The notes below the pieces were generated by a model, which was not told where the DNA came from, searched no databases, and worked only from the letters and a program-made list of their open reading frames with translations. This document shows, in pieces, positions 25,150-34,061 of a stretch of DNA of 64,000 nucleotides; the first letter of the stretch is position 1, and each line of letters begins with the position of its first letter. Origin of the DNA: Holophagales bacterium (GTDB lineage: Bacteria; Acidobacteriota; Thermoanaerobaculia; Multivoradales; Multivoraceae); assembly GCA_009836625.1 (NCBI GenBank), contig VXVC01000012.1:318073-382072 (forward strand), in the 5' to 3' direction. The position numbers and the translations under genes were made by a program.

Positions 25150-25665
25150 CTACTCGGCTGCCTCTTCCTCCACATGCACCATGATGTACTGCGACAGGCC
25201 CGGCTCGTCGAGCGTACGGTGCTCGCCATCGCCGATCTGGAGACAGAGGTAGTGCTCGCCGGGGCTGAGCTCGAGTTCGATCGAGTCTGAGCCGTCTCCG
25301 AAGTGGATCCACGGGTCCGCTGTGGGGATCACGATGCCCGGCTCCAGGCACTCGCCGTCGATCGCGATGTGGTAGTGGCCCGCCCCTTCGTTGATCGCGC
25401 CGTCGCCCACCGGCTCGATGATGAAGTTCTCGGCCGCGAACTGCAGGTTGATCAGGCTGGGGATGGTGGCGTGGTTCTCGAGGTCCACGAAGTAGACGCG
25501 CGGCGCGCCGTCGTCGGCCGCTTCCTCGGCGTGGTCCATGTCGCCTTCCGCATGGCCGTGGTCAGCGTGGTCGTCGGTGCCGCCTCCGCATGCGCCAAGC
25601 GGGAGCAGCAACAGGGCTGCCACCAAAGTCAGGGAGTGGCGGTTCTTGGCGAGGTCGAGGAGCAT
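25150..25665 (-). CDS. DUF4399-type lipoprotein with His/Asp-rich N terminus
   Basis: 171 aa. Lipoprotein signal ('LLLLPLGACGGG'). The mature protein starts with a His/Asp/Glu-rich run ('DDHADHGHAEGDMDHAEE'), likely metal-binding, followed by the DUF4399 domain: 'PRVYFVDLENHATIPSLINLQFAAENF', 'GAGHYHIAIDGECLEPG' and 'GEHYLCLQIGDGEHRTL'. The HYH motif in the domain is typical. The role of DUF4399 is unknown. GGAGAAACGAAC precedes the ATG. It follows the small membrane protein gene (25684-26025) with an 18-bp gap, so the two are probably co-transcribed. Confidence 0.83.
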   Translation of the reverse strand: MLLDLAKNRHSLTLVAALLLLPLGACGGGTDDHADHGHAEGDMDHAEEAADDGAPRVYFVDLENHATIPSLINLQFAAENFIIEPVGDGAINEGAGHYHIAIDGECLEPGIVIPTADPWIHFGDGSDSIELELSPGEHYLCLQIGDGEHRTLDEPGLSQYIMVHVEEEAAE

Positions 25666-25683
25666 GTTCGTTTCTCCGTAGTC

Positions 25684-26025
25684 CTAGGCGTGCGCGGCGG
25701 CGGTCGCGCGGAGGCCGAGCCCGGCCACGACCGCGAACAGCAGCGCGAAGACCATGTTCGCGATACTCCCATCGCCGCTCGCCAGACCCATCCCCGCGAT
25801 CACCAGCAAAGCCAGGGCGATGATCATCGAGAAGACGTTGCCCATCTTCTGGGCGTCTTCCTCGCTGCCGCCCATGCAGCCGACGCGGACCAGGAAGAAG
25901 GTCAGGACGGCGAAGAAGGCGAGGAGGTTCCACCAGGACCCGGCCGCCGCATGGACCATGGCCTGACTGGCCCACCAGCCGGCGCCGAGAATGTACGCGA
26001 TCGCAAACATGAAGTTCTTGAACAT
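25684..26025 (-). CDS. Small polytopic membrane protein, unknown function
   Basis: 113 aa with four hydrophobic segments ('MFAIAYILGAGWWASQAMV', 'WWNLLAFFAVLTFFLVRVG', 'VFSMIIALALLVIAGMGLA', 'MVFALLFAVVAGLGLRA'). A short charged loop 'GSEEDAQKMGN' separates helices 2 and 3. No family recognised. TACATT lies 10 nt upstream of the ATG with no Shine-Dalgarno sequence, another possible near-leaderless start. Probably the first gene of a two-gene unit with the DUF4399 lipoprotein. Confidence 0.7.
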   Translation of the reverse strand: MFKNFMFAIAYILGAGWWASQAMVHAAAGSWWNLLAFFAVLTFFLVRVGCMGGSEEDAQKMGNVFSMIIALALLVIAGMGLASGDGSIANMVFALLFAVVAGLGLRATAAAHA

Positions 26026-26081
26026 GGCGAACGGGAATGTAGCAGCTTGCGGCGTAGAACGCTACGCGTGATTCGACGGCT

Positions 26082-27377
26082 CTAGTTGGCCGCCACCGCG
26101 TGCTCGAGCACCTCGGCGTACTTCTCGTACGCGGCCTGACGGAGCTTCGGCAGGTGGGTGGTCGGGAAGAGGTCGTCCGTGCCGGCGTACTCCCGCAGTA
26201 ACTGCCTTGCCACGGTGATCTTGTGGACCTCGGTCGGGCCGTCGGCCAGGGCCATGTGGAACGAGTCGATGACGCCGGCGGAGTAGGGCATCTCGTTCGA
26301 GACGCCAAGCGACCCGTGGATCATCAGCGCCCGGGAGAAGACATCCAGGTAGACCTTCGGCATGACGGCCTTCACTGCCGAGATGTCCTTGCGGACCATC
26401 CGGTAATCCTTGTACTTGTCGATCTTCCAGGCTGTCTGGAGCACGAACAGCCGGAACTGCTCGATCTGCGCCCAGGAGTCGGCGATCTTCTCCTGCACGA
26501 GCTGCTTCTGCGCCAGCAACTCGCCCTGGGTCTCGCGCGAGAGCACTCGCTCGCACATCTGGTCGAAGGCGGTACGCACCTTTGCGATCGTCCGCATCGC
26601 GTGGTGGATGCGGCCGCCGCCCAGGCGGGTCTGTGCGACCACGAAGCCCTGGCCGCGCTGGCCGAGCAGGTGGTCCTGGGGGATGCGGACGTCGGTGTAG
26701 CGGACGTAGCCGTGCGAGCCCTCCTGCTCCCCCGCGCCGACAGCGACGTTGCGGACGATCTCGACCCCCGGCGTGTCCTTCGGCACGAGGAACATGGACA
26801 TCCTGTTGTAGGGCGGCGCGTCCGGATCGGTCACTACCATGACGATGAGGAAGGAGGCGTAGCGGGCATTGGAGGAGAACCACTTCTCGCCGTTGATCAC
26901 CCATTCGTCGCCGTCGAGGACGGCGCGGGTCGTGAACACCTTCGGGTCGGAGCCGCCGTGCGGCTCGGTCATCGAGTAGGCGGAGACCATCTCGTTGTCG
27001 AGCAGCGGCTGCAGGAAGCGCGCCTTCTGTGCGTCCGTGCCGTAGTGGGCGATGATCTCGGCGTTGCCGGAGTCCGGCGCCTGGCAGCCGAAGACGATCG
27101 GCGCGTGCGGCGCCCGGCCCAGGATCTCGTTCATCAGCGCCAGCTTGACCTGGCCGTAGCCCTGGCCGCCGAGGTCGGGACCGAGATGGCAGGCCCAGAG
27201 CGCCCGCTTCTTCACTTCCTCCTGGAGCGGCGGGATCAGCTTCTGCCGCTTGGGACAGGACAGGTCGTAGGGGCTGCCGAGGACGAAGCGGAGCGGTTCG
27301 ATCTCGTTCGTGACGAACTCGTCCATCCAGTCCAGCTTGTCCTGGAATTCAGCATCTGTTTCGAAGTCCCAAGCCAT
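26082..27377 (-). CDS. Acyl-CoA dehydrogenase
   Basis: 431 aa, full length. Signatures include 'YSMTEPHGGSDPKVFTTRAV' (FAD/substrate loop), 'VINGEKWFSSNARYASFLIVMV', 'LLGQRGQGFVVAQTRLGGGRIHHAM' and the C-terminal 'VYLDVFSRALMIHGSLGVSNEMPYS', whose pattern resembles the ACAD10/11-like or caiA-like subgroup. It introduces the alpha-beta double bond in an acyl-CoA in the cytoplasm and passes electrons to ETF. GAGGAGA lies upstream of the ATG at 27377. It is divergent from the second quinoprotein, with 71 bp between start codons. Confidence 0.92.
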   Translation of the reverse strand: MAWDFETDAEFQDKLDWMDEFVTNEIEPLRFVLGSPYDLSCPKRQKLIPPLQEEVKKRALWACHLGPDLGGQGYGQVKLALMNEILGRAPHAPIVFGCQAPDSGNAEIIAHYGTDAQKARFLQPLLDNEMVSAYSMTEPHGGSDPKVFTTRAVLDGDEWVINGEKWFSSNARYASFLIVMVVTDPDAPPYNRMSMFLVPKDTPGVEIVRNVAVGAGEQEGSHGYVRYTDVRIPQDHLLGQRGQGFVVAQTRLGGGRIHHAMRTIAKVRTAFDQMCERVLSRETQGELLAQKQLVQEKIADSWAQIEQFRLFVLQTAWKIDKYKDYRMVRKDISAVKAVMPKVYLDVFSRALMIHGSLGVSNEMPYSAGVIDSFHMALADGPTEVHKITVARQLLREYAGTDDLFPTTHLPKLRQAAYEKYAEVLEHAVAAN

Positions 27378-27436
27378 CGTTCTTCTCCTCTAAGAGCCCT
27401 GTTCCTGAAGGCCGCATAGCGTACCGGATCGCCGCG

Positions 27437-27442
27437 TAGACT
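27437..27442 (+). promoter_or_regulatory. -10-like TAGACT, candidate leaderless promoter
   Basis: TAGACT ends 6 nt before the ATG at 27449 and no Shine-Dalgarno sequence fits in the gap. No recognisable -35 box is 16-18 nt upstream. Confidence 0.4.
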
Positions 27443-27448
27443 CGCCGG

Positions 27449-29419
27449 ATGTTCATGAACAAGGCCGCGAGCGCAGTTCTCCTGCTGATCCTGGCTTCCG
27501 GATGCGGCGGCAACTCCGATCCCGGCCCTGGCAACGATGCGATCGGCGATTGGCGTCACTACGCCGCCGACCGCGCCTCGACCAAGTACTCGCCGCTCGA
27601 CCAGATCAACCCCTCGAACGTCGACCGCCTGCGCGAAGTCTGGCGCTGGACGTCGGTCGAAGCCGAAGCCGACACGGAGCACCGCGGCGGCATGTACAAG
27701 AGCACGCCGCTCTACATCGCCGGGACGCTCTACATCACGACCTCGCTCAGCCAGTTGGCGGCGATCGACCCGGGCACCGGCGAGACGCTTTGGGTCTACG
27801 ACCCGAGGAGCTACGACGCCGGCCGCCCGGCCAACGCCGGTTTCCAGCACCGTGGACTCGAGTACTGGAGCGGAGAGATCGACGGCGAACCTGCGGAGCG
27901 GCTCGTCTACGCCGCCCACCACCGTCGCCTCATCTCACTTGACCGTCTGACCGGCGAACCAGACCCGGCGTTCGGCGACGGCGGCATGGTGAACACCGCC
28001 CTGGGTCTCGGCCGCGACATCAACGAGCGCCAGTACACGCACTCGGCGCCACCGATCGTCTGCGCTGGCGTCATCGTGCTCGGCTCGATCATCTCCGACG
28101 GCCCGAGGGGACCGAAGATGCCTCCCGGCCACGTCCGGGGCTACGACGTGCGTACCGGCGAGCAACGCTGGATCTTCCACACGATTCCGCAGCCCGGCGA
28201 GTTCGGCAACGAGACCTGGCTCGACGGCTCCTGGGAGTACTCCGGCAACACGAACGTGTGGACGATGATGAGCTGCGACGACGAACTCGGCTTCGTCTAC
28301 CTGCCGGTGTCGACGCCGACCAACGACTGGTACGGCGGTCACCGGCCGGGCGACAACCTGTTCGCCGAAAGCCTGGTCGCGCTTGACGCGAGCACGGGCG
28401 AGCGGAAGTGGCACTTCCAGGCCGTTCGCCACGGCCTGTGGGACTACGACCTGGGTTCGGCGCCGAACCTGGTCGACGTCACCGTCGACGGTCGCGAGAT
28501 CAAGGCGGTCGCCCAGGTCAGCAAGCAGGGCATCACCTACGTGTTCGACCGGGAAACGGGCGAGCCGGTGTGGCCGATCGAGGAGATCCCCGTACCGCAG
28601 ACGACGGTGCCCGGTGAATGGAGTTCGCCGACCCAGCCGATGCCGACGAAGCCGGCGCCGTTCGAGCGGCTCGGCCTCACCGAGGACGACCTGATCGACT
28701 TCACGCCGGAGCTTCGCGCCGAGGCGCTCGAGATCGTCGACGACTACGTGCTGGGGCCGATCTACACGCCGCCGCTCGAGGTCAAGGAAGGCGGCAAGCT
28801 CGGCGTGCTGACGCTGCCGTCCGCGGCGGGGGGTGCGAACTGGCGCGGCGCCGCGATCGATCCCGAGGCCGGCGTCCTCTACGTGCCGTCGATGACCAAG
28901 TTGATGAGCTTCGGCGTGCAGCAGGCCGACCCGGCACGCTCCGAGTTCCGTTACGTCAACGCCCTTGGCATCCCGGAGGGGCCGCGCGGTCTTCCCCTGG
29001 TCAAGCCGCCCTACAGCCGGATCACCGCGATCGACCTGAACACGGGCGAGCACCTGTGGCAGGTCGCCCACGGTCCAGGTCCGAAGGACCATCCCGCGAT
29101 CGCCCACCTCGATCTGCCCGACCTGGGCAGTGCTTCCCACGGCATCCTCTCGAACGGCGGTCTGGCGCTGACCAGGGATCTGATCTTCATCATCCAGGCC
29201 GACTACGACCCGAGCCGGATGACCTTCATGGGTAACGCCGGACACATTCGCGCCTACGACAAGCGTGACGGCGCGAAGCTGTGGGAGCACCGCGTCGAAC
29301 CCACGCCGCACGGCACGCCGATGACCTATCTCCACGAAGGGCGGCAATACCTGGCCTTCACCGTTGGTGCCGGCCGCGGGGAACAAATCCCGGCCCTGGT
29401 GGCGTTGGCGCTGGAGTAA
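27449..29419 (+). CDS. Quinoprotein dehydrogenase, glucose-dehydrogenase-like (PQQ), lipoprotein
   Basis: 656 aa. Lipoprotein-type signal ('LLLILASGCGG'), then a PQQ beta-propeller: 'DWRHYAADRASTKYSPLDQINPSN', 'KSTPLYIAGTLYITTSLSQLAAIDPGTGETLW', 'GLWDYDLGSAPNLVDV', 'KQGITYVFDRETGEPVWPIEE' and 'ANWRGAAIDPEAGVLYVPS'. The pattern is that of membrane-type glucose/polyol dehydrogenases without their N-terminal membrane domain and without a heme domain. Likely periplasmic oxidation of a sugar or polyol, electrons going to quinone or a cytochrome. A second in-frame ATG at 27455 is possible. It is followed after 25 bp by a hypothetical lipoprotein gene. Confidence 0.88.
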   Translation: MFMNKAASAVLLLILASGCGGNSDPGPGNDAIGDWRHYAADRASTKYSPLDQINPSNVDRLREVWRWTSVEAEADTEHRGGMYKSTPLYIAGTLYITTSLSQLAAIDPGTGETLWVYDPRSYDAGRPANAGFQHRGLEYWSGEIDGEPAERLVYAAHHRRLISLDRLTGEPDPAFGDGGMVNTALGLGRDINERQYTHSAPPIVCAGVIVLGSIISDGPRGPKMPPGHVRGYDVRTGEQRWIFHTIPQPGEFGNETWLDGSWEYSGNTNVWTMMSCDDELGFVYLPVSTPTNDWYGGHRPGDNLFAESLVALDASTGERKWHFQAVRHGLWDYDLGSAPNLVDVTVDGREIKAVAQVSKQGITYVFDRETGEPVWPIEEIPVPQTTVPGEWSSPTQPMPTKPAPFERLGLTEDDLIDFTPELRAEALEIVDDYVLGPIYTPPLEVKEGGKLGVLTLPSAAGGANWRGAAIDPEAGVLYVPSMTKLMSFGVQQADPARSEFRYVNALGIPEGPRGLPLVKPPYSRITAIDLNTGEHLWQVAHGPGPKDHPAIAHLDLPDLGSASHGILSNGGLALTRDLIFIIQADYDPSRMTFMGNAGHIRAYDKRDGAKLWEHRVEPTPHGTPMTYLHEGRQYLAFTVGAGRGEQIPALVALALE

Positions 29420-29444
29420 GCCTGTAACAGGGAGGTCCAGCCCC

Positions 29445-30566
29445 ATGACACGGCGGATTGCGCCCGCCGGCGCCGTCCTAGGTTCGTTGCTTCTTTGCGG
29501 ATGCTCGGCGGTCGGTACGCCCGAGCCCGCTTGCCGTCCGTTGGAAGTCGCCGAGTTCCCCCTGCTTGGTGGCATCCGGGGTACCTGGATGGATGACGAG
29601 CGGTTCGTGCTTGCGGACCTGCACCAGTCGCGGTTGCTCGTTTACAGCACGTCCGAGGGACTCGTGCGCATTGTCAACGGTTGGGAGACCGAAGACCTGG
29701 CGCTCAACTTCGTGTCGCCGATGGACGTGGAGCCCTGGGGACGGGGCTACGTGCTGGCTGACTCGGACGTAAGCCGGCCAGATCGGCTTCTCGAACTCGG
29801 TCGTGACCTGAGGCCCCGGCAGCTTCTGTGGGAGGGCGATATCCAACGAGTTGCGGACGGATGGAGCGGCAAGGAGGTCTTCAGTGTCGATGAGTTGGTC
29901 GCCTTGCGGAGCAGGCTCTACGTACGGGGCGGCCGGCGAACTGGTCCGCAGGACGCCAACCGAGAGTACGCCGAGTTCGGAAGCGAGCCGGTGGCTGGTC
30001 AGAGGTCGGGCGCGCTTCGCGAGACCTCCGCGTGGCCCGGCTACCCGGGCGAGTTGGACGCCGGCGGCATGGCGTTCAGCCACTTGGCGGAGGTAGGCGC
30101 TTCGGACCATTCTGTGTTTGCCCTCCGCTACTCCCCGGCTGTGTTCCTTCAGGAACTCGTGGGCGAGGGTCGGAGCTTGAAGGCGTTTCCGGAACTGCCC
30201 ACGCCGTTGCCGACGCTGCCTCAAGCAAGCCAGGACCGAATGGCTGAGTTCTACGCGGCTTTGGAGGCGTCCAGCTATCCGGCCGGTCTCTACGGTGACG
30301 AGGACAGCCTGTACGTCCTGATGCGGGACGCGACGGGTGGCGAACCGGGCTGGGATCTGCACCGGATCGACCCGCAACGGGATGAGGTCATCGGCAGGGT
30401 CCGTTTGCCGACCAAGGCTGCCCACGTGAGTCTGCTGCCTGGTCGCAGGTACTGGGTGCTCGAGGAGTCCAGTAGCGGCTTGGACCGTTCTTTTCGACCG
30501 CCGATCCGGTTTCTTCTGCTGAGTTCGGCCGCGCTTCGTGCCGGGGAGGTTCCATCATGCGATTGA
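29445..30566 (+). CDS. Hypothetical lipoprotein, possible beta-propeller
   Basis: 373 aa from the ATG at 29445 with GGGAGGT upstream; an earlier in-frame ATG at 29364 lies inside the quinoprotein gene. Lipobox 'LLLCGC' at about residue 19. The mature part has repeated strand-turn patterns ('MDDERFVLADLHQSRLLVYSTSEGLV', 'GRGYVLADSDVSRPDRLLELG', 'GDEDSLYVLMRDATGGEPGWDLHRID'), suggestive of a 6-bladed propeller, but no family is recognised. Overlaps the next gene by 10 bp, which suggests coupled expression with the repeat protein. Confidence 0.75.
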   Translation: MTRRIAPAGAVLGSLLLCGCSAVGTPEPACRPLEVAEFPLLGGIRGTWMDDERFVLADLHQSRLLVYSTSEGLVRIVNGWETEDLALNFVSPMDVEPWGRGYVLADSDVSRPDRLLELGRDLRPRQLLWEGDIQRVADGWSGKEVFSVDELVALRSRLYVRGGRRTGPQDANREYAEFGSEPVAGQRSGALRETSAWPGYPGELDAGGMAFSHLAEVGASDHSVFALRYSPAVFLQELVGEGRSLKAFPELPTPLPTLPQASQDRMAEFYAALEASSYPAGLYGDEDSLYVLMRDATGGEPGWDLHRIDPQRDEVIGRVRLPTKAAHVSLLPGRRYWVLEESSSGLDRSFRPPIRFLLLSSAALRAGEVPSCD

Positions 30567-33205
30567 GTTCTGTTCTCGTCTGTCTTGCCGTTCTGCAACC
30601 ACCTGGCGCAGCCGCGGCGACGCAGCAGGCGCCGGCTCCCGTGCCAGGCCAGATTGTTGTGCGGGGAGCGGACGGCCAGCCCGCGGGCGGGGCATCGGTC
30701 ACGGTGTTGCTGCCAGGGCGTGGGGGTGTCTCGCCGGCGGACGAGATCCTCGTTCGGAGCCGAACGGAGGAGAATGGCACCATCGAGAATGCCGTGCCGC
30801 GTCTGCACGGCCTGATGCTCGTCATCGATCATCCGGCCCACCTGCCGTTTGTTGGCCAGTACCCGAACCAGCCGCCACCCAGTGAGTTCCGGCTGCAGGC
30901 TGGGCGGACGGCGGAGGGTGTCGCGCGCGAGGCGGACGGCGGGCGAACGGTAGCTGGAGCCCAGGTCTGCGCGGTGTGGCAGGACCCCAACCTGCCCGAC
31001 TGGTTCGGAACCTTGCGGCGCTGCGCGGAAAGCGGGGTGCGGGGCGCGTTCGAGCTGGCGGGTCTTCCGGCCGCCAACCTCCGCGCGACGGCCGATGCGG
31101 CCGGCTTCGAGACGGACTCCCGGACCATCGAGCAGGGGCGGCGGGCCCCGCGTGTCGTCTTCGAACTCGTTGCCCGAGAAGAGCCGGCCACCGAGGCGGA
31201 AACGGGGCCCGCCGGCGCCGGCGAAGTGCGCGTCGAACTCGTCGGCGCCGCCGGAGAACCGATCCGCAACTTCACGATGCGGACCAACGCCGTCGGCCGG
31301 ATGGGCGGCGCTTCCCATGACGTCGAGGATGCCGAGGGTCCGGTGCTGGTGCCGATCAGCCCTTCCTTCGGTGGCGACACGACGGTCGACCTCTCGTTCC
31401 GGGCCGAGAACTACCTCGAGTCTTCGCTCATTCGCGTCGCGCCCATACCCGGCGGTGAGATCGAACTTGGCCTGATCGCCCTCGACCCGGGTTCGGTCGT
31501 GCAGGGACGGCTGTTCGACGCGGTAGGGGCCGAACGCGCGGCCGGCTGCCTGGTCGAGTTGCTTCCACCCGGCGCGGGCGCTGTCGCGGCCCTGATGCTG
31601 CGCCAGCGTCACGTGACCGTGTCCGATCCGGAAGGCGGTTACATGCTCGGCGGCCTCCGCGCGGGCCGCTACCACCTGCGCCTGCAATGCCCGGAGGTGC
31701 CGGTCACGGATCGGCTGATCGTGCTCGGCGCGAACGAACTCGCCGACCAGGGCGAATCCTGGCTGGATTCCGGCCGCCCGGTCGCCGTGCAGGTCACGGG
31801 GATCGACGGCGGGACGGTTCGATTGCTGGACCGGTTCCGGGAGGTCGAGGCGCCGATCGTCCAGGCGACGTTGCAGGTGCCGGCGGAAGCGGAGGCGAGG
31901 CAGCGGAGTGGCGAGGACTCCAGAGTGCGAGCGGAGTTCATGGCGGCGCCCGACGTCTATCGCCTGGAGGTTCTGGACGCTTCGGGCAGGCTTCGCGTTT
32001 CACAGGAGGTGGCCGTCGAGGAGGGCCCGGCCGAGGTGCAGACGATCGGCGTGGCGATAGCGACTCGGGTCATCCAGAGCATCCTGGTCATGGACGGTCG
32101 CCCGGTGACCGGCGGCCACGTCTCCTTCAGCAGAGTGTTCGACCCGTCGAGAAGCTCCGGGAAGCTCCAGATCGTCTCGCAGCGGCCTGGCGGGTCCCGA
32201 CAGCAGCGTGTGCTGGGCATTCCGCCTCAGGCAGTAGGTGGGGCCGTAGGCCCGGACGGGGCCTTCGAGGTGGCGGGAGCGCCGACCGACCTGCTGTGGA
32301 TGACCTGGCGTGCCGAGGGCAGCAACGTCGGACGGTTGTGGCCCGAAGGCCCGCTGCCGCGGATGGATCTGAACGGCGTTCGGGTGACGGGCGAACTGCT
32401 CGACGTCAACGGCGCGCCGATCGGTGGCCAGGTGTCGCTGATCGGGGACGTCGGGCGTACTGTCGCCTACGCGGAGGCCGGCGACGATGGCCGCTTCGAG
32501 TTACCGCCGGCGCCGCCGGGTCCGTACCGCCTCAAGGCGTCTGCGGGAGTGTCGCCGACCCGTGTGAGGGAGGGCAGGAGTAGCCTGGCTGGAACCGTGG
32601 TCCAGGATCTCGCGCTCGGCACCGAGCCGCCGCCACACCTGGTGTTGCGTGTCGAAGACGCGGAAACGGGCGTACTCGAAGTCGAACTCCAGCGCGCCGA
32701 CGGCAGTCCGGCTGCCGGTGCGTGGCTTCACTTCGTCAACGCCTCAGGCGACATGGTCAACACCAGTTTGGCGTCGGCGGCCGGGCAGGCCAGTCGGGAT
32801 TTACCCGCAGGTGACATCTCGCTGGTCTGGAGCGATGGCGCCGCCTGCACGGGCGGCCTTGGGGTCAACGTTGAGGCGGGCCGCACCTCCACGAAAAGGG
32901 AATCGCTACTGATGGGCCGCCTGCTCGAGCTGCGATGCCCAGCCGCGGACTGCGGCGGCGAACCCCTCTCTTTCCTCAGCGTTACCACCGAGTCCGGTGC
33001 CGAGATCGCGAGCCACCTGACCGGCGCCCGCGAGGCTGTGCGTTTCTCCGACACCGGCCGGCTCGGGCTCGGCTGCGTGACGCCCGGCGCCTACGAGGTC
33101 TCCTTCTGGGCCGCGGGCCGCCGCTGGGGTGCTGAGGTCAATGTCGGGAGCAGAGGGAATCTGGAGGAGCCGGTGGTCGTGAACGGCCGCGCGGCGGGGC
33201 TCTAG
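30557..33205 (+). CDS. Secreted carboxypeptidase-regulatory-like repeat protein
   Basis: 882 aa, signal peptide to about residue 21. Multiple Ig-like, carboxypeptidase-regulatory-type modules recur: 'GQIVVRGADGQPAGGASVTV', 'VVQGRLFDAVGAERAAGCLVEL' then 'SDPEGGYMLGGLRAGRYHLRLQC', and 'VTGELLDVNGAPIGGQVSL' then 'GDDGRFELPPAPPGPYRLKASAG'. Each module has the 'D.DG.F....LPPG.Y.L' ending. Several Cys pairs occur near the C terminus ('ELRCPAADCGGE', 'LGLGCVTPG'). It is a more distant relative of the giant repeat proteins at 39-57 kb. The role, surface or periplasmic binding or scaffolding, is not known. Ends 9 bp from a convergent gene. Confidence 0.8.
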   Translation: MRLSSVLVCLAVLQPPGAAAATQQAPAPVPGQIVVRGADGQPAGGASVTVLLPGRGGVSPADEILVRSRTEENGTIENAVPRLHGLMLVIDHPAHLPFVGQYPNQPPPSEFRLQAGRTAEGVAREADGGRTVAGAQVCAVWQDPNLPDWFGTLRRCAESGVRGAFELAGLPAANLRATADAAGFETDSRTIEQGRRAPRVVFELVAREEPATEAETGPAGAGEVRVELVGAAGEPIRNFTMRTNAVGRMGGASHDVEDAEGPVLVPISPSFGGDTTVDLSFRAENYLESSLIRVAPIPGGEIELGLIALDPGSVVQGRLFDAVGAERAAGCLVELLPPGAGAVAALMLRQRHVTVSDPEGGYMLGGLRAGRYHLRLQCPEVPVTDRLIVLGANELADQGESWLDSGRPVAVQVTGIDGGTVRLLDRFREVEAPIVQATLQVPAEAEARQRSGEDSRVRAEFMAAPDVYRLEVLDASGRLRVSQEVAVEEGPAEVQTIGVAIATRVIQSILVMDGRPVTGGHVSFSRVFDPSRSSGKLQIVSQRPGGSRQQRVLGIPPQAVGGAVGPDGAFEVAGAPTDLLWMTWRAEGSNVGRLWPEGPLPRMDLNGVRVTGELLDVNGAPIGGQVSLIGDVGRTVAYAEAGDDGRFELPPAPPGPYRLKASAGVSPTRVREGRSSLAGTVVQDLALGTEPPPHLVLRVEDAETGVLEVELQRADGSPAAGAWLHFVNASGDMVNTSLASAAGQASRDLPAGDISLVWSDGAACTGGLGVNVEAGRTSTKRESLLMGRLLELRCPAADCGGEPLSFLSVTTESGAEIASHLTGAREAVRFSDTGRLGLGCVTPGAYEVSFWAAGRRWGAEVNVGSRGNLEEPVVVNGRAAGL

Positions 33206-33214
33206 CTTCGCGGC

Positions 33215-34033
33215 CTACCGCGGCCCCGCAAGCACGGCTTGCAGCACCTGCGCCGGTCGGGCGAAGTCATTCGCCCCGCCGAAGCGACCGACCTCCCGGC
33301 CGTCGCGGTAGATGATCGCGGTCGGCAGGCCCGTTACCTCGTTGCTCTTGACTTCCGGGTCTTCCCAGCCGCCCGGAGGGGAAGCCAGCCCGTAGTACTC
33401 GAAGGTGACCTGCGTGCCCTCCAGTCCGGCGTTGACCTGGAGCAGGTTGGGCAGCACCTGCTTGCAGACGCCGCACCAGGTGCCGAAGAAGACCCTGACC
33501 CGGGCAGGCTCGGTGTCGTGGAGTGCGGCCATGGCGGCGGCATTCGGCTGGAACGCGTCCATACCGACGCGATAGCCGGGCGAGTGCTCGAGCAACTCGC
33601 CAAGGGTGCGGTCGCCGATCAGCGGGGGCCGGGGGAGGATCTTCACGTGGCGGCCCTCTAAGGGCAGGACGATCGTGGTCTGGTCTGGTCTGGCCTCGCC
33701 GATGTAGGACTTGTCCGGTTCGGCGACCACGTCGTAGCCGGGTCCCGACGCAAGGAGGTCGGAGCCCTGGAGCCGGTCCACGGCCATGCTGCGGGCCCAC
33801 AGCAGGAGGGGGTCACCCAGGGAGTCACTGAGGATCAGCATCGATGCCGCCCGCTGGGAGAGATAGAGCCTGGCCCCGGAATCGGTTTGCCCGTCGATCT
33901 CGAGAATGTAGTCGTCGATGGGAAGGAAGCCGCTCAGGACCGGGTGCGCGGTCTGGGCCGGAAGCTGCGCGGCAACTCCCACCATCAATGCGGGCAGGAC
34001 CCAAAGCGTTGACGTGATCCGTCGGGTCGTCAC
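33215..34033 (-). CDS. Secreted thioredoxin-like protein
   Basis: 272 aa from a GTG at 34033, supported by the signal peptide that starts there ('STLWVLPALMVGVAAQLPAQ') and a TAGGAT box 8 nt upstream. Residues about 30-170 have no recognised fold. The C-terminal 100 residues are a thioredoxin domain with active site 'FFGTWCGVCKQVLPNLLQV' (CGVC at about 186-189) and the cis-Pro segment 'EVTGLPTAIIYRDGREVGRFGG'. It probably acts as a periplasmic thiol-disulfide or redox protein. It lies 28 bp downstream of the large oxidoreductase gene on the same strand. Confidence 0.82.
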   Translation of the reverse strand: MTTRRITSTLWVLPALMVGVAAQLPAQTAHPVLSGFLPIDDYILEIDGQTDSGARLYLSQRAASMLILSDSLGDPLLLWARSMAVDRLQGSDLLASGPGYDVVAEPDKSYIGEARPDQTTIVLPLEGRHVKILPRPPLIGDRTLGELLEHSPGYRVGMDAFQPNAAAMAALHDTEPARVRVFFGTWCGVCKQVLPNLLQVNAGLEGTQVTFEYYGLASPPGGWEDPEVKSNEVTGLPTAIIYRDGREVGRFGGANDFARPAQVLQAVLAGPR

Positions 34034-34041
34034 GGCGGGGG

Positions 34042-34047
34042 ATCCTA
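34042..34047 (-). promoter_or_regulatory. -10-like TAGGAT before a GTG start
   Basis: TAGGAT on the minus strand ends 8 nt before the GTG at 34033. No good Shine-Dalgarno site is present. It lies in the 28-bp gap behind the IorAB gene and may give the thioredoxin-like gene its own leaderless transcript. Confidence 0.35.
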
Positions 34048-34061
34048 GCGCGGGCGCGGCT

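Noticed and set aside
27935..29575. 546-codon frame antisense to the second quinoprotein
   Set aside because: No protein family character; the sense strand has clear PQQ propeller motifs.
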